A stretch of 64,000 nt of DNA from Trochalopteron elliotii (lineage: Eukaryota > Chordata > Aves > Passeriformes > Leiothrichidae), in the NCBI GenBank assembly GCA_024734555.1, contig JANPWX010000480.1, positions 2,203,630 through 2,267,629 on the forward strand. Reading direction: 5' to 3'. Positions within the stretch are counted from its first letter, which is position 1; the number at the start of each line of letters is the position of its first letter. The notes beneath the pieces are model-generated. The model worked only from the letters and a program-made list of their open reading frames with translations, was not told the origin of the DNA and made no database searches. The translations under genes and the position numbers were made by a program. Shown here piece after piece: positions 14,763 through 27,871 of this stretch.

Positions 14763-15097
14763 NNNNNNNNNNNNNNNNNNNNNNNNNNNNNNNNNNNNNN
14801 NNNNNNNNNNNNNNNNNNNNNNNNNNNNNNNNNNNNNNNNNNNNNNNNNNNNNNNNNNNNNNNNNNNNNNNNNNNNNNNNNNNNNNNNNNNNNNNNNNNN
14901 NNNNNNNNNNNNNNNNNNNNNNNNNNNNNNNNNNNNNNNNNNNNNNNNNNNNNNNNNNNNNNNNNNNNNNNNNNNNNNNNNNNNNNNNNNNNNNNNNNNN
15001 NNNNNNNNNNNNNNNNNNNNNNNNNNNNNNNNNNNNNNNNNNNNNNNNNNNNNNNNNNNNNNNNNNNNNNNNNNNNNNNNNNNNNNNNNNNNNNNNN
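14763..15097. other. Assembly gap of 335 N inside the CpG island
   Basis: The run of N sits at the most GC-rich point of the island, where short-read assemblies typically drop out. The true length is unknown. Part of a first exon or the core promoter may be hidden here. Long ORFs that run across it are artefacts of translating N. Confidence 0.99.
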
Positions 15098-15166
15098 AAG
15101 CCCGAGCCGATAGAGCGACCGCGGCTTCAGGTGACCCCCGGGCCGCGCAGCAATGACCCACCGCAG

Positions 15167-15178
15167 TTCCAGGTAACC
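15167..15178 (+). other. Candidate 5' UTR exon splice donor (TTCCAG|gtaacc)
   Basis: CAG|GTAACC at 15170-15178 is a good donor sequence directly after the gap and would suit a non-coding first exon of PAK3. Another good donor lies at 17141-17149 (AGG|GTAAGC), usable by a transcript starting at the TATA-like box. Neither is proven. Confidence 0.3.
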
Positions 15179-15539
15179 GCGGCCGGGGCGGTTCCACATA
15201 ACCGGGCCTGCGGCCGCCGGCAAAACGCGGTGCCCGTCGCCGAGTCTGCGGCGCCCCGATCTCCTCACGACGATGGGAGGATGACGCCGCGGGCAGGGCC
15301 GGGGTGCGCCGGTGCCGGGGTTGTCTCCGGGGTGCCGCTGCCGTCGGTGACACCTGTGTTGCCGGGCGGGCGGCGGTGGCCGGAGCCCGGTGTCCTGCGG
15401 GAAGGATTCGCAGAGCCGCAGCTGAAGTTGTGTCAGCGCCGGCACCGGCCATGAACGCGGCCGCGGTGCGTGTGTTCCCCATCTCCCAACAATGCCGCCT
15501 CTGGGCTGCGCTTCTGCAGAGGAGTGAGAAATTCTGGGC

Positions 15540-15547
15540 TATAAATA
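15540..15547 (+). promoter_or_regulatory. TATA-like box (TATAAATA) in the CpG island
   Basis: TATAAATA occurs in the context GGGCTATAAATAACTCCGCC, in a GC-rich setting on the + strand. If used, transcription would start near 15570, pointing toward PAK3. TATA boxes are uncommon in CpG-island promoters, so this may be chance. Confidence 0.35.
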
Positions 15548-16640
15548 ACTCCGCCTTTCCCTTTTTTTATTTTTTTTTCATCTCTCTCATTTTTTTAATA
15601 CTCGTTATTGGCCACGCACATCCGATTGACCTTGGCACCTGCCAAGTTTTTTCCCGAAATCCGTTCAGGGAAGGGTGGTCTCTCCGTGTTGTGTGCTTTG
15701 TGGTGCCTGATGCCACAGTGGAGCTGGTCCCTGTGTTGGGCTGTCCCTTTGTCCCAGACTTGTACACCAGCCAGCCGAGGAAGTGCTCCAGCGTGATGTC
15801 TGGCCGCTCCAGCCTTCCCTTCTCCGCCGGGGAGATGCACTCGGCACGAGTGGCCCTTTTTGCTGGTCATGGAGGCATTTTCACATCCAGTTTTCACTGA
15901 TGCCAGAAAACGAGCCTTGCTTTAAACGCTGCGAGATATTTAACGCGGAAGGCTGAGGGAATTCTGGCAGGAGAAGCCATGGCTTCAAAGCGAGCAACAT
16001 CTGAAAGAGATGGTGGGCCCTGGCTGGGAAGAGCGGGGTTGTGTGGGGCCCTGCAGCCCCCAGGGGCGTTGAGGGGCTGGATTTTGCCTCTTCCCCTTAG
16101 CGGGGTGGGCACAGCGTGTGCCAGGCGTGCACAGCCCGGCTCTCCGTGTGGAGAGTTGGGCAAAGGCTCCGTGCCCCTCCCGCCCGGACCCGACCCGGCG
16201 CCGGGGCTGCCCCGGAGGGGAGGGACGCCGCTGTCTCTTGTCTCTCTGGGCACGGTCGGGGATGCCCGCACAGGGAAGCTGGAGGCCGGAGATGAGCATG
16301 GGCTTTGCTGAGCCACTCTGGGGCTGCCATGGACCGCCTCAGAGCGAGGAGGAGGAGGGGAAGGAGGACGGGCTGTGGGGAGGGCCGGGGCCAGGCTGCT
16401 GCCTGCCCGAGGGGGAGAGGGAAGAGGACGCTGCGGCCGGAGGGGTGATGAGACCGGCTTCCCTGGCTCCTGTCGTGTGAATCCGCCTTCTCTGTGGCTG
16501 CCAGGCGGGGAGGAGGGGGCTCGGGCACAGCTCCGGAGCCACCCCGGAGGAGGGAAGTGGAAGTGTGGCACATGGCTGCAAGAGGAGCCCCGGGCTTCCA
16601 GTCACAGCTTACCCGACGATGTGAGCAGAATGCGGAGTAA

Positions 16641-19600
16641 ATAAGGGCTCAGGGTGATGGGTTATAGGTCTGTATGGGCTATAGGTCTGTAGGTTGTAGG
16701 GACGTGGACTGGTGGGTTGTTGGAAGCCAGGGAGTGAAGGTTGCCATGGCAGGTTATGTGCATGGAGGGGAAGGATTGCCCTGAGCTGGCTTTTCTGTGG
16801 TGAGAAAGGGTGAGGGTTGTGGCTGTATGGAGCTGCACGGGCTGGAGCTGCAATCCTTGAGTGTGGAACTGGGCACAGGAGTTGGGGCTGACTGACTTCA
16901 TAGCTGGGGAGCTGCAAGCAGCTGCCTCTGGGCTGCAGAGGAGCTTGTACTCTGAGCCGAGATGTGCATGGATGGCATTTCTTCACTGAGTGACTCTGGA
17001 TAACTAAAAGTAAGTCTCAGTAGCTCCTGTGAGCCCTGAGCTCCTGTTACAGGATTAAGTTTCAGGCCTCATGGGCCACCACTTGCAGCAGCAGCAGTTT
17101 GGGAGGCAGCTGTGGCAGCAGTGCTGCAGGAGCAATACCCAGGGTAAGCTGCTCTGCTTGTCACAGGCCCTGGGCTTGGGCCTCATTCACCTCAGGGCTC
17201 TAACACAAGCGTGCTGGCTTTGTGTAGGGCCTCATGGGGGCTTTGTGCCCAGTGAGACTGTGTAGGAGGGTTTCCCAGAAGTTCTGAGCATTTACTGATG
17301 ACTACAGGGAAGGGAACTTTACCTTTTCAGGTAGACTGTTAACAGGGCAATTTCCCTATAAGGGTCAGACCAAAACTCAGAAAATGTGGGGAAGTTGGAG
17401 TCCAGATTGTCCTGTGTGTCTTGAGCTGACTCACAAAGTCTGGAGAAACAAAACTGGGCACAAGAGGTTGTCTTCCTCCAACCCCCTGCATTTCTTTTCA
17501 GGTTTTGTACATACATTTACAGGGATAGGTGAGACACATTCAGCTCTGCGACATGTTGTTGGCCATAACAAACCCAGCTCTTGTGTTAGCCATCTCCTGG
17601 CCTGGCAGCACTTGCTCCTGGAGGGGAGCTGGTTTGTGGGGATAGTCCCATTTTCAGTTTCTGTTCCCTTTGCCTGGAGCTTTCTTCTCTTTTCCTTTTA
17701 ATACTTTAATTGTGACACTGGATCCAAGCATCCCTGGAGCTGCCAGTGTTCTGGGATCAAAACCAGCTGGGACTCTGAAGGTCTTTCAGATCTGGCTACA
17801 ACTCCTCCTTCATTTTAGCCATGTCTGCACAGAACTGGTCTCAGGGGGGATGTTGTCAGATTTGCTGCTCTGGTTGGACTCGCTGTGACTTTGGGACATT
17901 AACAGTGCTCTCACTTTGTGCCTCTCTGGTTTGAGAACTGATTTCTGTTCTTGCTGTGCTACACAGTGGGCAGGCAGGAGCCCACTGTGGTCTTCCTCTT
18001 TCATTACCATCCTCAGCCCATGCCAAAGGTGCCTGAAGCTTTTCTCCAGGAGCTTAATGAGGAGGGCAGTATAGAAAGGGGAGAGAGGAACGTGAATTAA
18101 CTTTCACCTGCAGAAATAAACTTTTTCATTCACCAGTGCTATTTTGTGTTTAGCTGGCATTTTCTCCCTGTAGCTCTATTTTGCCTTTTACCTTTCAGAC
18201 ACAAATAGTTGAGCTTGTGTGTCTTCCTTTATGTTGGCTTTGATTTTCCTGTTACTTGAAGAATGGCATTAGGTAGTGCTAATTAATAGGTTTTGCTGGG
18301 CTGGGGTCAGCACAGGTAGAGACACTGATGTGAATGTCTTATCTCAGACCTGCTGTCACTGGTTGTCTCCTGCTCCCAGCAGTAATTTTATAATGGGAAA
18401 ATATGACAAAAGTATCTGTGGTTTGCTAGTGGATAGTCTCAGTGCTTGGAGTTCTGGAGATTGTTTCCAGGTGAACATCAACATCTGTGGCCTGTATGCA
18501 GTGAGCAGCAAGTGTGTCACTGTGCTTTGTTGGAGATAGCCAAAGGACTTCTCATTTTCAATTGCACTGCTCCAGCTTAGCTCTGACAGTGCACTGATTA
18601 AGATTTGGCCTCCTAAGTTCTCTGAGATAGAGAATTGGGCTGCAGGGTGGCACTCAGTGCCTCAGGTGGTGTGGGATGTGGCAGGGTGGGTGCACCTTGC
18701 TCTGGGCAAGCACTGTGGCATCCACCCTGGCAGTCCTGCTGACAGGCATCCAGGAAACCTGTGGTGGTGTTGGTGCAGTCTCACGTCCCTCTCTGCTGGA
18801 GCTCTTGATCCAGGCAGCCCTGGGCAGGGGACAGACACTCTACAAACACTCCAGGTCGTTGGCTTCTGGCTTGGGAGGATCTTTGTGTCAGCACTTCCAC
18901 CAGCCCTACCTGCAAGTCTGGCTCTTGGAGCACTGGGCTAGGTGCACCTCCAGGTACTCTGATGTCCTGTCTTGTATCATTCCTTCCAGAGGCAGCCTTG
19001 GAAATCGTGTCCCTCTTAAACAGGGGCATGTCCTGCTGTTAGGAAACCTCTGCTACGAATGTTGCTTTGTTTTGCTCTAAAGGGGGTTATGGCTGTGTGC
19101 ATTAAGTATTCAAGGGTAAAACAGTGTTGTTATATATTCCGTGTGCTCATTTCCCAACATTACTTTTATTGTCAGTTGTTTATCTAGTAGTGTACAGACA
19201 GATGTGGCTGAGTCTTGAGTGATGCAGAGCAAAGCACATCTCTGGCCTGCAGTCTTTGCTGCCAGTTCCAAAGTTGGAGCAGTATTCAGTGCCTCCACGT
19301 GCTGGGTTTGGGGCTCAGTGTGGTGCTCTGATACAGCCCTGGAAGGCTCATAACCTTGGGGAATGGCAAAGTTAAGGTTGGATACACATCCTTTGCTCTG
19401 CTCTAGTCATGTGTACTGTAGTGTTGCCATCAGAAGCAAATTAAGGCAATTTGGATCCAAAACATGCTCAAAGAGTTTTTGGGTAAATTCATGTTTCCTT
19501 ATTGTCCTGGTGGCAAAAGTCTTTCTCAGGGAATGGAAACAAAGATTTGGATGTGACCCTTTGACTTCTGAAAGTGACACCTGGCACATGGACCACTGAG

Positions 19601-22600
19601 CTCTGTGCTGTGGTCCAGCTTGCTGCTCATGATTGTGCTTCACTTTGCCACAACTCAAGGTACTGCAGTGTCATTTTTGTCCAGCCATAGATCCCCATAA
19701 ACCTGAAACAAACTGTCATTTCAACATTGCAGTACAGCACAGACTCCAGAGCCAAACCATTCTCATTTCCTTCCTAATCCCCAAGTGTTGAAAGTGCTCT
19801 GGCACCTTAGCAGGCTCAGTGTTGCTCTGCAGGGTGAATGCACAGTTGGATGCATGTGACAAGGGCAGTGCTGAAACATGTTCTTGCCATGTCACCTGAG
19901 TGGACTCATTTCTCCAGACAGTGCTGTTGAAGAGGTGCCCCCTTCCCCCCCACATCTCTGTCCATTTGCTGGCATCAAAAAATCAGTTTCATTTATTTAG
20001 AAAGGGCACTGGAAAGTACTTCTCTGTGTCTCTTGAGGGGAGTGAAAGGCCTAATGTTTTCCATTTTCTGTCTGCTACTTCTCTATTCCCTATTGTGAAG
20101 GAGAAAATCCTCCAGATCAGAAATTTTCTAGGTGCTTCCCTGCAGAGAGTCTTGATTCAACCTGCAGTGCCCAGATGCCAGCTCATATTTATCAGGTGCA
20201 TCCAGCCACTCCTCAGATGAACCACAGGGCTGCTGGTGCATGGTAGACCTGAGAGGGAAAACGTGAAGGCACACAATTAAAATCCTGGGCATTTGCTAAA
20301 GCTGTTTTTAATGTCTCCTGCCCTCACAGGCTGAAGATTGTGGACTTGGATTTGGGATGCTCTTGATGTGTCACCAGAAAAGCTGTCATGTGTGTGCTTG
20401 CAGAAATGGAGGCTTGGGAAATGCTTTTAATTGTGATTGTGCTCTGCCTAACACAGATTGTCATGCTTTGAGCTCAGGTTTGTTTGTATCAGGGACAGAC
20501 ACTGATACCACAGCTCCCATTGGCACATGAATATTTCAACAACTGAAGTGCTGCCTGCTCCAGAAAAGAGCTGCAAACATCCACGTTTGATCTCTTTAGC
20601 AAGCCTAGCTAGCTCAGGTTGGCATTTCCTACAGATGTGCTCTACATCAGCTCTGCTGTGCTGTGACTCTGCTCATTCCAGAGAATTCAAGCTGGGAAGA
20701 AATGAGATTTTTAGCAAAAAAAAAAGGTCGAAACCAGACAGAATTTTCTCCCTGATTTGTTTCTTTTTAAGGAAGGTGCCTTGCACTTTGTAGGATGCAT
20801 GGAGCAGAAAGAGGTGGGGTAATATTTGGAAGTATTTAGAGTGGCAGTCTGTGGGGACAGTGTTCTCCTTTCATTTCTGCCTCACATCCTGTACCAGTAG
20901 TCTGGTAAACATAATCCCAAAATCAGCCCATAATAGGACTGGATTTTGGGCAAGGAGAGGAAAAAGTTGTGCTTTTGCATAATCCAACAGCCTCTAAAGT
21001 ACGAGTTCTCATCAGACTGATGGCTTTTGTTGGTGGGGTCATGAGGCAGAAGACACCTTGCACTGGCTGCCCTGCAGTGCTGGTGTGGCATTGCCTTGTG
21101 GTTCTTGGAGCTGGCCGTGTCTGACTCCTGATTTTGCCATGGAGAGGGCAGCTCAGGCTCCCTTCTGTGCTCACTGGAATTTTGAGTGTTGGTTCAAAGA
21201 AGGCAGTGAGCAGTAGGTGCATGTTCCTAGCATTTTTCTGCACTCTGAGGATCTTGAAGCATATTTTCTGTGAAAACTCTTTCAAAGATTTACAATAAAT
21301 GCCTAAAAGTCAGGCCTGGAAAAAAAAAAGCATAGATGTGTTAAGGCAAGGTCTGACTGCTCCAGGGGGGACTGGGTGCCAGCTTGACTCATGTCAAACA
21401 CACTGGAAACAAAAGGATGAAGTCAGATGCCCAAGGTCATCAGTAGGGTGCTGTCAGAGCAATGAAAGATAGCAGTTAGGAGTAAACATGATGGAAGTTT
21501 AGTGTCCTGAACTCACTGTGGGGAACAGTGTTGTTGGTGTGGCCAGGAACCTTGGAAACATAGGCTGGTGGGTGCCTAAATGGGTCCATGGCAGCTAACA
21601 AGAACCATTTCCATACAGCAGTGCCAGGGAGAGAAGAGCCCTGGCACCCCTGAGGCCACAGGGCTCATTTGAAACACACAAAGTGAAGGAGGGACGTGCT
21701 GGATGGAGAATTGCCACTCGTGGTGTGTTAGGTGTTAAATACATCCACCACAGGGAGCTTGAGGAAAGGTCTGGAGGCAGGATGTGCTTGTGCTTAGCAG
21801 CAGTGCTCTGTTCTGTGAGGGCTGTGAGCAGAAAGACAAGGCTCCCCAGCCCCTGCTCAGCTGCTGCCAGGGCCAGTGTTGTCAGGTGGCCACAGAACTG
21901 CGTGAGGTTTGGAGTGGAAGATGTTGGGGATCCCTGGGCACTGGGGATTTAAAGGTGCTTTAGACCCTTTGCATTCATTGCCTTTTCCTTCTGAGTGTTG
22001 GGGAGGGGTGTCCTTGTATATATATCATATGCAAATAGATTTTGAGTTGTGTGTTTTGTCTGAATTTAGAAAAGGAGTGATTTGAAGGAAGAATCCTCCA
22101 GGAAGTGCTGCTTTTGCAAGCACAGGCCTCTTGACTGTGATTTGTGGGGGAGGAAGGAGTGGGAATGAGGGGGAGGTTCACTGAGGTTTTCTTCTTTCCT
22201 TGTTGCCTTTTGGGAAAACTCCAGCCCAGGCCCACATACAGTGGGATGAATCAGCCTCCCTTTTGCCATAAGTAATTGGCAGCTCTAGCTGCAATGCAGT
22301 TTTGATGTATGCCTAATACACTTTTCCTTAGTTAATTGAGAAGAAACACTGCAGTAGATGGATGATGTTGAGTTGGCCTTTGTAAGGAGTCTTGGAGCTA
22401 ACAGGGAGATGCTGTAGGCTGCTCCTTGAGAGGTTGGGATTTGCTGCAAATGATATTCCATACTCTAGTCTGAAGGCTGTCACTGCTGTTCATCTGCTAC
22501 AGAAAATACATTTCCTGTCTCATACACGTGTAGAGAGCACTGTGAGTTGGCACATGGCACTGTTACTCAGTGCAGGGTTTCCTTGGAAGAGTCTGATTTT

Positions 22601-25600
22601 ATAACAACTTCGACAGAATATTCATGCTCTGAGATGAGTGGCTGTTCCTGTGCTGACAAATAAAGCATTTTGGCCTTCTCATATTTCTGTAACAAAATGA
22701 AAATCACTTGTTTTCTAAAGCATCTGGTGCCAATTTAGACTCAGAGCTTTCTGTGTCTGCTCTAGGATTTCCACTGGGCTTGGAAAACTTACCAGACAAG
22801 CTCAGCATTCACCACTGGAAGAATCTGGAGTAACTGGAGGGCTTTCTTGTCCTGGAAACAGGACATGGAGCAGTTGCCCTTGGCAGGCTAAGACTTGCCA
22901 AATGCCTTGTGTTTCCTGTTGGAAGCCTATTTTTACATGGAAGCACTATATTCCTTTCACAACTGTAGTATCTGTTGGTAAATATTGGCTTTAATAACAT
23001 GCACTTCACTTTAGCAGAGTATCAGCAGTGCAGTGAAATAAGTGTGCTGTACTGGGGCAGTAGCATCAGGGTTCTTTACTGCTTTCAGTGGTAAATACTG
23101 TGCCTATATTTTCATAGCATTTGAAAATTCATTAGGAGTAAGTTCCTTTGAGGAACTCATAGTCACAAATGTGATTATCTCAGCCTTGGAGTTTTAGTCA
23201 TGGCCAAAGCTTCACTAAATGTTGTCTAAAAAGAGAGAATAAGCCTGGCCTTGAATTATTCTTTCATGGGATTGCTTCATATGCAGGCAGCATTTGGCCT
23301 TCCTCCTTCCTGTTGTTCTGAAGTAGAAAACAGGTACAAATGTAAAGTCTTCACAAGGGGCAGCTGAAACAGTTGGCTCTCTAGCATTTTGCACCTGAAG
23401 TGAAACACAGAAATGGTTCTTTTTACCATGTACCTTTGTAGGGTACAGAAAGGACTCTTGGATGTTTGAAGATACAAGCACAGAAAGCAGGATACTCCTT
23501 TCTGTGCAGACTTAGCAGAGGAACACTCCTACTTGATGGATTCAGTGTGTAACGTGTCTGGAGAGGGGTTGTATGGAGGCCACTTGGGCTGTCTCTTTCT
23601 CCAGTTCACTGGATGACTGTTTTATGTTTTCTTCAGCATAACTTTAAATGGACATTATTTTATCCTGTTTTGAAAAGGAACTGGTGTTTTTACGACTCAG
23701 GCTGATATATAACTAACCTTTTTCTTTCCTGAACAAGGTCATTACATCATGATGCAGTAATCCTGTCTGTGGGATAAACCATCCTCTCTCTGTGTCTCTG
23801 CTGGTTTTATCTGTGTTTGTGTGCAAGGTGGGGAGGAGACATGAGGGGAGAGGAAAAGTTTTGATTCTGGCCAGTTAAAGTATGTTTAGAGAGAATAATA
23901 TGTGGTTTGTGAGATGCAAAGAGCTTTTGTCTCAGAGCTATTGCTTTGATACTTTATCCACAAAGAGAAGCTCCACAGTCTCAAGTCAGAAGAGCCCGGG
24001 GATGAAATTACACCTTTGCCAGGCTATGACAGGTTAAACTTTATGGAGATGCAGGTAGCAAATTATCCACAGACTGAATTGCAAAGGAGGGCTTTAAAAT
24101 GGGCTTTAAAAACCTGCTGGGGAGATTAGGTGATAAAAATATTTAGTTCTTGTGTCCCTCTCTTTGTCATAGTGCTCAAAGCAATCTGTGGAGAAAGGAG
24201 GGACAGTGGTGTTATCTTGGTCTCAGCCCAGAGGAACCCGAGGGATGGAGCAGTGGCAGTGTGGGTGGAACAGGGAAGAACAGGAGCCAGCAGCAGGACT
24301 CATTCCCTGGCCATCAGACTGAGCTGTCTCCCTGCTTGTTGCAGTTTGTAATTTGTCTTGGATGTGTCTGTGTACTTTCTCCCCAGCCAGTTTATGGCAC
24401 AGTATGTCATTCATGGCCAGCCTGGGGTGTGCCCAGCGAGGAATGGTTCATAACTATTTTTGATGCACTCACAAAGGGATTAGGTGACGTGGTTGCCTGG
24501 ACAGCAGGGGCTGTGCCTGGTGACCCAGTGGGTCTCTCCCAGGCCTGTGTAACCCGAGGTGAGGCCATCTAAGCTGCAGCAAGAGGCCAGTGATGTAATT
24601 TCAGCCTGTCTGGCCTGAGCACCACTGAAGGCAGGGAGGCTGCACATGTGTGAGGCAGGTTGAAGCAGAGCATAGACAGGGTTTGATTCAGAATGAAACC
24701 AGGTAACTGAGCAAAGTAGAGCAGGTGTATTAGTTGTTGACTCCATCTCTCACCTGCTCTGAGGGGAAATAGCCCATAAAACAGCTCTGAGTCTGTTGCA
24801 GATTAAGACAAATAACTAAGTTGAGTCATCAGGTTGTAGTGTCTCAACAAACTACTTAAAAAGATGTCAGGTCCTCTCTGTGGGTGGATGCTAAAGTGGC
24901 AGAACCATCAGGGAAACATATCTCAAATCACATGAAGACTTCACTGTTAGCATCATGCCACGTTTATGGCAGTGACAGAGCACATGTCTCCAGGCTGGAA
25001 GTGACAGACACCCATAGCTGTCAGCAGGACAGGACTAGGATGGAGCCCTTGCAGGTCTGCTGGCGTGGGCACAGGGCTGCACTCACAGGCTTGTGCAGCT
25101 CTCAGAGCAGACATGTGCAGCAGCCTGCTTGGAGTGCAGGCAGAGAGCTCACATCAGGCTGTGCCCATCTGTGGAGACTCAGCTATGGCTGAGCAGTCCT
25201 TGCTCCAGTGAAAAGGGACACCAGTAATAACCACTGTATCCTCAAGATAATGTTTCTGTGCTTTGTACTTGTCTTCAGTTTATTAAATCCCCAAATCCAA
25301 GGGTCTTCTTATGGAGATTACATGGCTGACAGTATTTGCATCCATGTTTCATCTGTACTGACTGTTGGTGCAGGTAGGCTCTGTGTAGTTGGTTCAATGC
25401 CAGTGTTTTAATGGAGAAGGGGAGATTTCTAAATTAGATTAATTATGCTCTTTTATAATTTTCTGTTACTAGAAAAATTCTAGCAAATGAGTGTGTACTA
25501 ATTTGTTTGCATTATTGGTTTGTGTCTGTTGTGTTCTGTGCAGGGTCTCAGTGTAGTGCAGATGAGAATGTTTGGACTCAGTTCCAAGGAAATTACTATG

Positions 25601-27871
25601 TTTAAGGAAAACCATGGCCAAAGCAGCACTTCCCATTGACTGACTTTTCAGCAGCCATTTGTTATGATAGTTTTGACTTTTTTTTCCCTGCCAGGCTAAA
25701 TTTCAGAGCAGCATTGATTTTTGTTTCTTCATAGAACTTGTGATTTGCTGAGTGACAGGTGACAGCAGCTTTCCCCTGTCCTTAAGGGGTCATTCTGCAT
25801 ATGTGTGTGTGTTTAAAAGCTGCAGAATCACATCTTAAAAGCCAAGTCCTCTAAACATGCTTAGCTGAGTGTAACACCTTTCCTTTTGCACTTAGTTTTA
25901 AAGCCAAATATTATAAAAACAACTGTCAGTGCTTTGATGTGGGTTCCTAGTTTTCTCCTTGGTGCTGTTAATATTGCATGCCCAGTTGCTCCATGGTGGG
26001 TGTCAGTGCTCTGTCACAGCAGCCATCTGTGAGAAAGGAGCTGCTTCCTGGCATGGAGTAGAATTTAGGCCAGCTGTGGATAGTGGAACCACATCTTAGA
26101 GACTCTTGCTCTGGGCTCTCCCTTCCCTGTGCTTGGCCTCAGCAGAATTTCTGGTACCCAGAATCCCACAGCCTGTGGAGCTGCATTTCTGTGTTGGTGT
26201 CTGAGCCTCTCACTCTGGAGAGAGAAGGTAGGGCCTGAATTTCTGCCAGCCTGTGCTTGTGCTGGTGCCATTCCAGCAGGCTGGTTCCCCTCAGCCCAAG
26301 GGCTCACCCACCCCTGCTCTTGTTCAGTCTGAGCAGCCCTTGAGATCTCTCCCCCTGCACCCATTCAGCACAAATGGGTTTTATGGGTCTGGTAAAACAA
26401 ATCAAAATGCAATTGCAGCTCTGGCCTGGTTCTTCAGAGGAAGCCAGTTTTTGTCTGTCATGTTGGGAAAAACATTATCTCTCTGCCCTTTAGTTTTAAT
26501 TTCTAGGCATATAACCAGGTTAGAGAGCAGAGGAAAAGAAACAAACTCTTAAGCAGCATCCCAGCTAAGTCTTAGATATAGAGGATGGGTGTTTTGCCCA
26601 ATGTTGAATTGTTTTGCAGTTAAACTTCTGTGATCTGAATGGATTTCCAAGCCTGTGTGAGAGCTCTCACTGAGAGGACCTGAAAGAGATGACTGTCAGC
26701 CCAAAAAATATTCTGTCAGTACCATTTTCTTAGTCTGAGTTAACTACTCTGGGGTGTCATGACACACCTTCCAGCTTAGAGGACAGTCCTTATGAAAATA
26801 ATGATTATTGGCCAAATTCTGCCTGCAATTATGTAGTCTGACCTCAACTTTTCATTTGATTTGCAGAATTGAGGTTTGTAAAATAGCTGTGTTAAATAAC
26901 ACCTCAGTTCTTAGCTTGATGTGACATCCTAGATGGCATTTGCAATCAGAACATGGTCTCAGGATTTCTGTGCTTTTCAAGCACACATTCTTTCTTTCTG
27001 TAGCTACCTTCAAAGTCCTTTCCCTCTCACAAGATTGCCTTTCTCAAGAGTTCTTGGGGACAGGTATTTTTCAGATCACCCCAGGCATAGGCCAGTTACT
27101 CAGAAAAAGGCTTCAACTCTGGAGGTGCTTCCTTACAGACAGAGGAAAGATTACAGGCTTCTGCTCTCTCTGCAGCCTTTGGAAGAATGGAAACTTGATT
27201 TTTTGAGGACAAACAAACCTGCAAAGACTTGGGAAGTGATTCCTGTCCATTTACACAGCCTTCAGTATCAGCTTGTCAGACTGGGATCATATGTTGCCCT
27301 GTCTGATATAATGCCCCTGAATGTAAATTAGATCAAGACACTCTTACAGTTTGCAGCAGCCAAAGTTATATTAATGCTGATGTTAATTGCTGAAAGAGTA
27401 TAATGATTACTCCAGATAATCATGGCTGAGTTCCATCAGAAATACTGAACACTCACCTTCTGATAAAGGGCCCAGCTTTCAACTGTTGGGAGGCTTTGCT
27501 GAAAGCACAGAAGACTGGCACAGATTCTGTCTTGGTGGCTTGTCAGATACTGGCCACATGGAGATGTTCTGTGGGATCAGAAGATAGATCAGAACAGGGT
27601 TTTTGTGTTTTTTCCCTCAGACTTCTATGCTACAGAAGTCAGTGGAACCAGTCAGAGCCAAAGGGGCAGAGCAGCTTTCCTCTTCAGCTCACAAGTCAGC
27701 AGAGATTTGTATTACCTGATGTGAATCCTGTTTCAGACTTACAGGAATGCAGTCCCAAATCCTTCAGCAGCTCCCAGTTCTTCCATTGCAGACAGAAGCA
27801 CTGTTTAACTTTGCTGTGGTGATCTTGGAGGCCAGGAGCTGAATGGTCTGTGGAAGGAGCTGCCTCAGTCA
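16641..27871. other. Probable PAK3 5' intron, first part; nothing recognised
   Basis: If the CpG island is the PAK3 promoter, this is intronic. I see no coding exon, RNA gene or clear transposable element. ORFs are short and without family resemblance. Confidence 0.5.
16663..16696. repeat. 17-bp imperfect tandem repeat (TATAGGTCTGTA core)
   Basis: TATAGGTCTGTA recurs with a 17-bp period at 16663 and 16680, followed by a degenerate third copy (TTGTAGGGACG). It lies just downstream of the CpG island edge. Confidence 0.7.

Larger units (their letters stand above)
14350..16640. promoter_or_regulatory. CpG island, probable PAK3 promoter region
   Basis: CpG dinucleotides are frequent here, with GGGCGG/CCGCCC-type GC boxes (for example around 15365-15375). 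They are rare almost everywhere else in the window. Density is highest from about 14540 to 15480, including both flanks of the sequence gap. It is the only large island in the window, lies on the 5' side of PAK3 and is 26 kb from its start codon, so it is the best candidate for the PAK3 first exon and promoter. No PAK3-like coding sequence occurs in it. It could instead serve a divergent minus-strand transcript: the human neighbour CHRDL1 is head-to-head with PAK3, but no CHRDL1 exon was recognised here. Confidence 0.8.

Noticed and set aside
14358..15482. Several long ORFs (up to 315 codons) over the CpG island
   Set aside because: They run through 335 N, which translate as unknown residues with no stops. 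The flanking real sequence is GC-rich and naturally poor in stop codons, and both strands give similar ORFs.
1..16640. CHRDL1 exons on the minus strand, expected from human gene order
   Set aside because: No peptide resembling the chordin-like cysteine-rich repeats or the CHRDL1 N-terminus was found. The gene may lie beyond the window.
15894..16644. Pro/Ser/Arg-rich ORFs on both strands near 16 kb (up to 225 codons)
   Set aside because: They are stop-poor because of CpG-island base composition. No family resemblance is seen and the two strands compete equally.
18676..19080. 134-codon ORF with Leu-rich segments, considered as a retrocopy
   Set aside because: No recognisable protein, no poly-A tail, no target-site duplication and no splice-joined neighbours.
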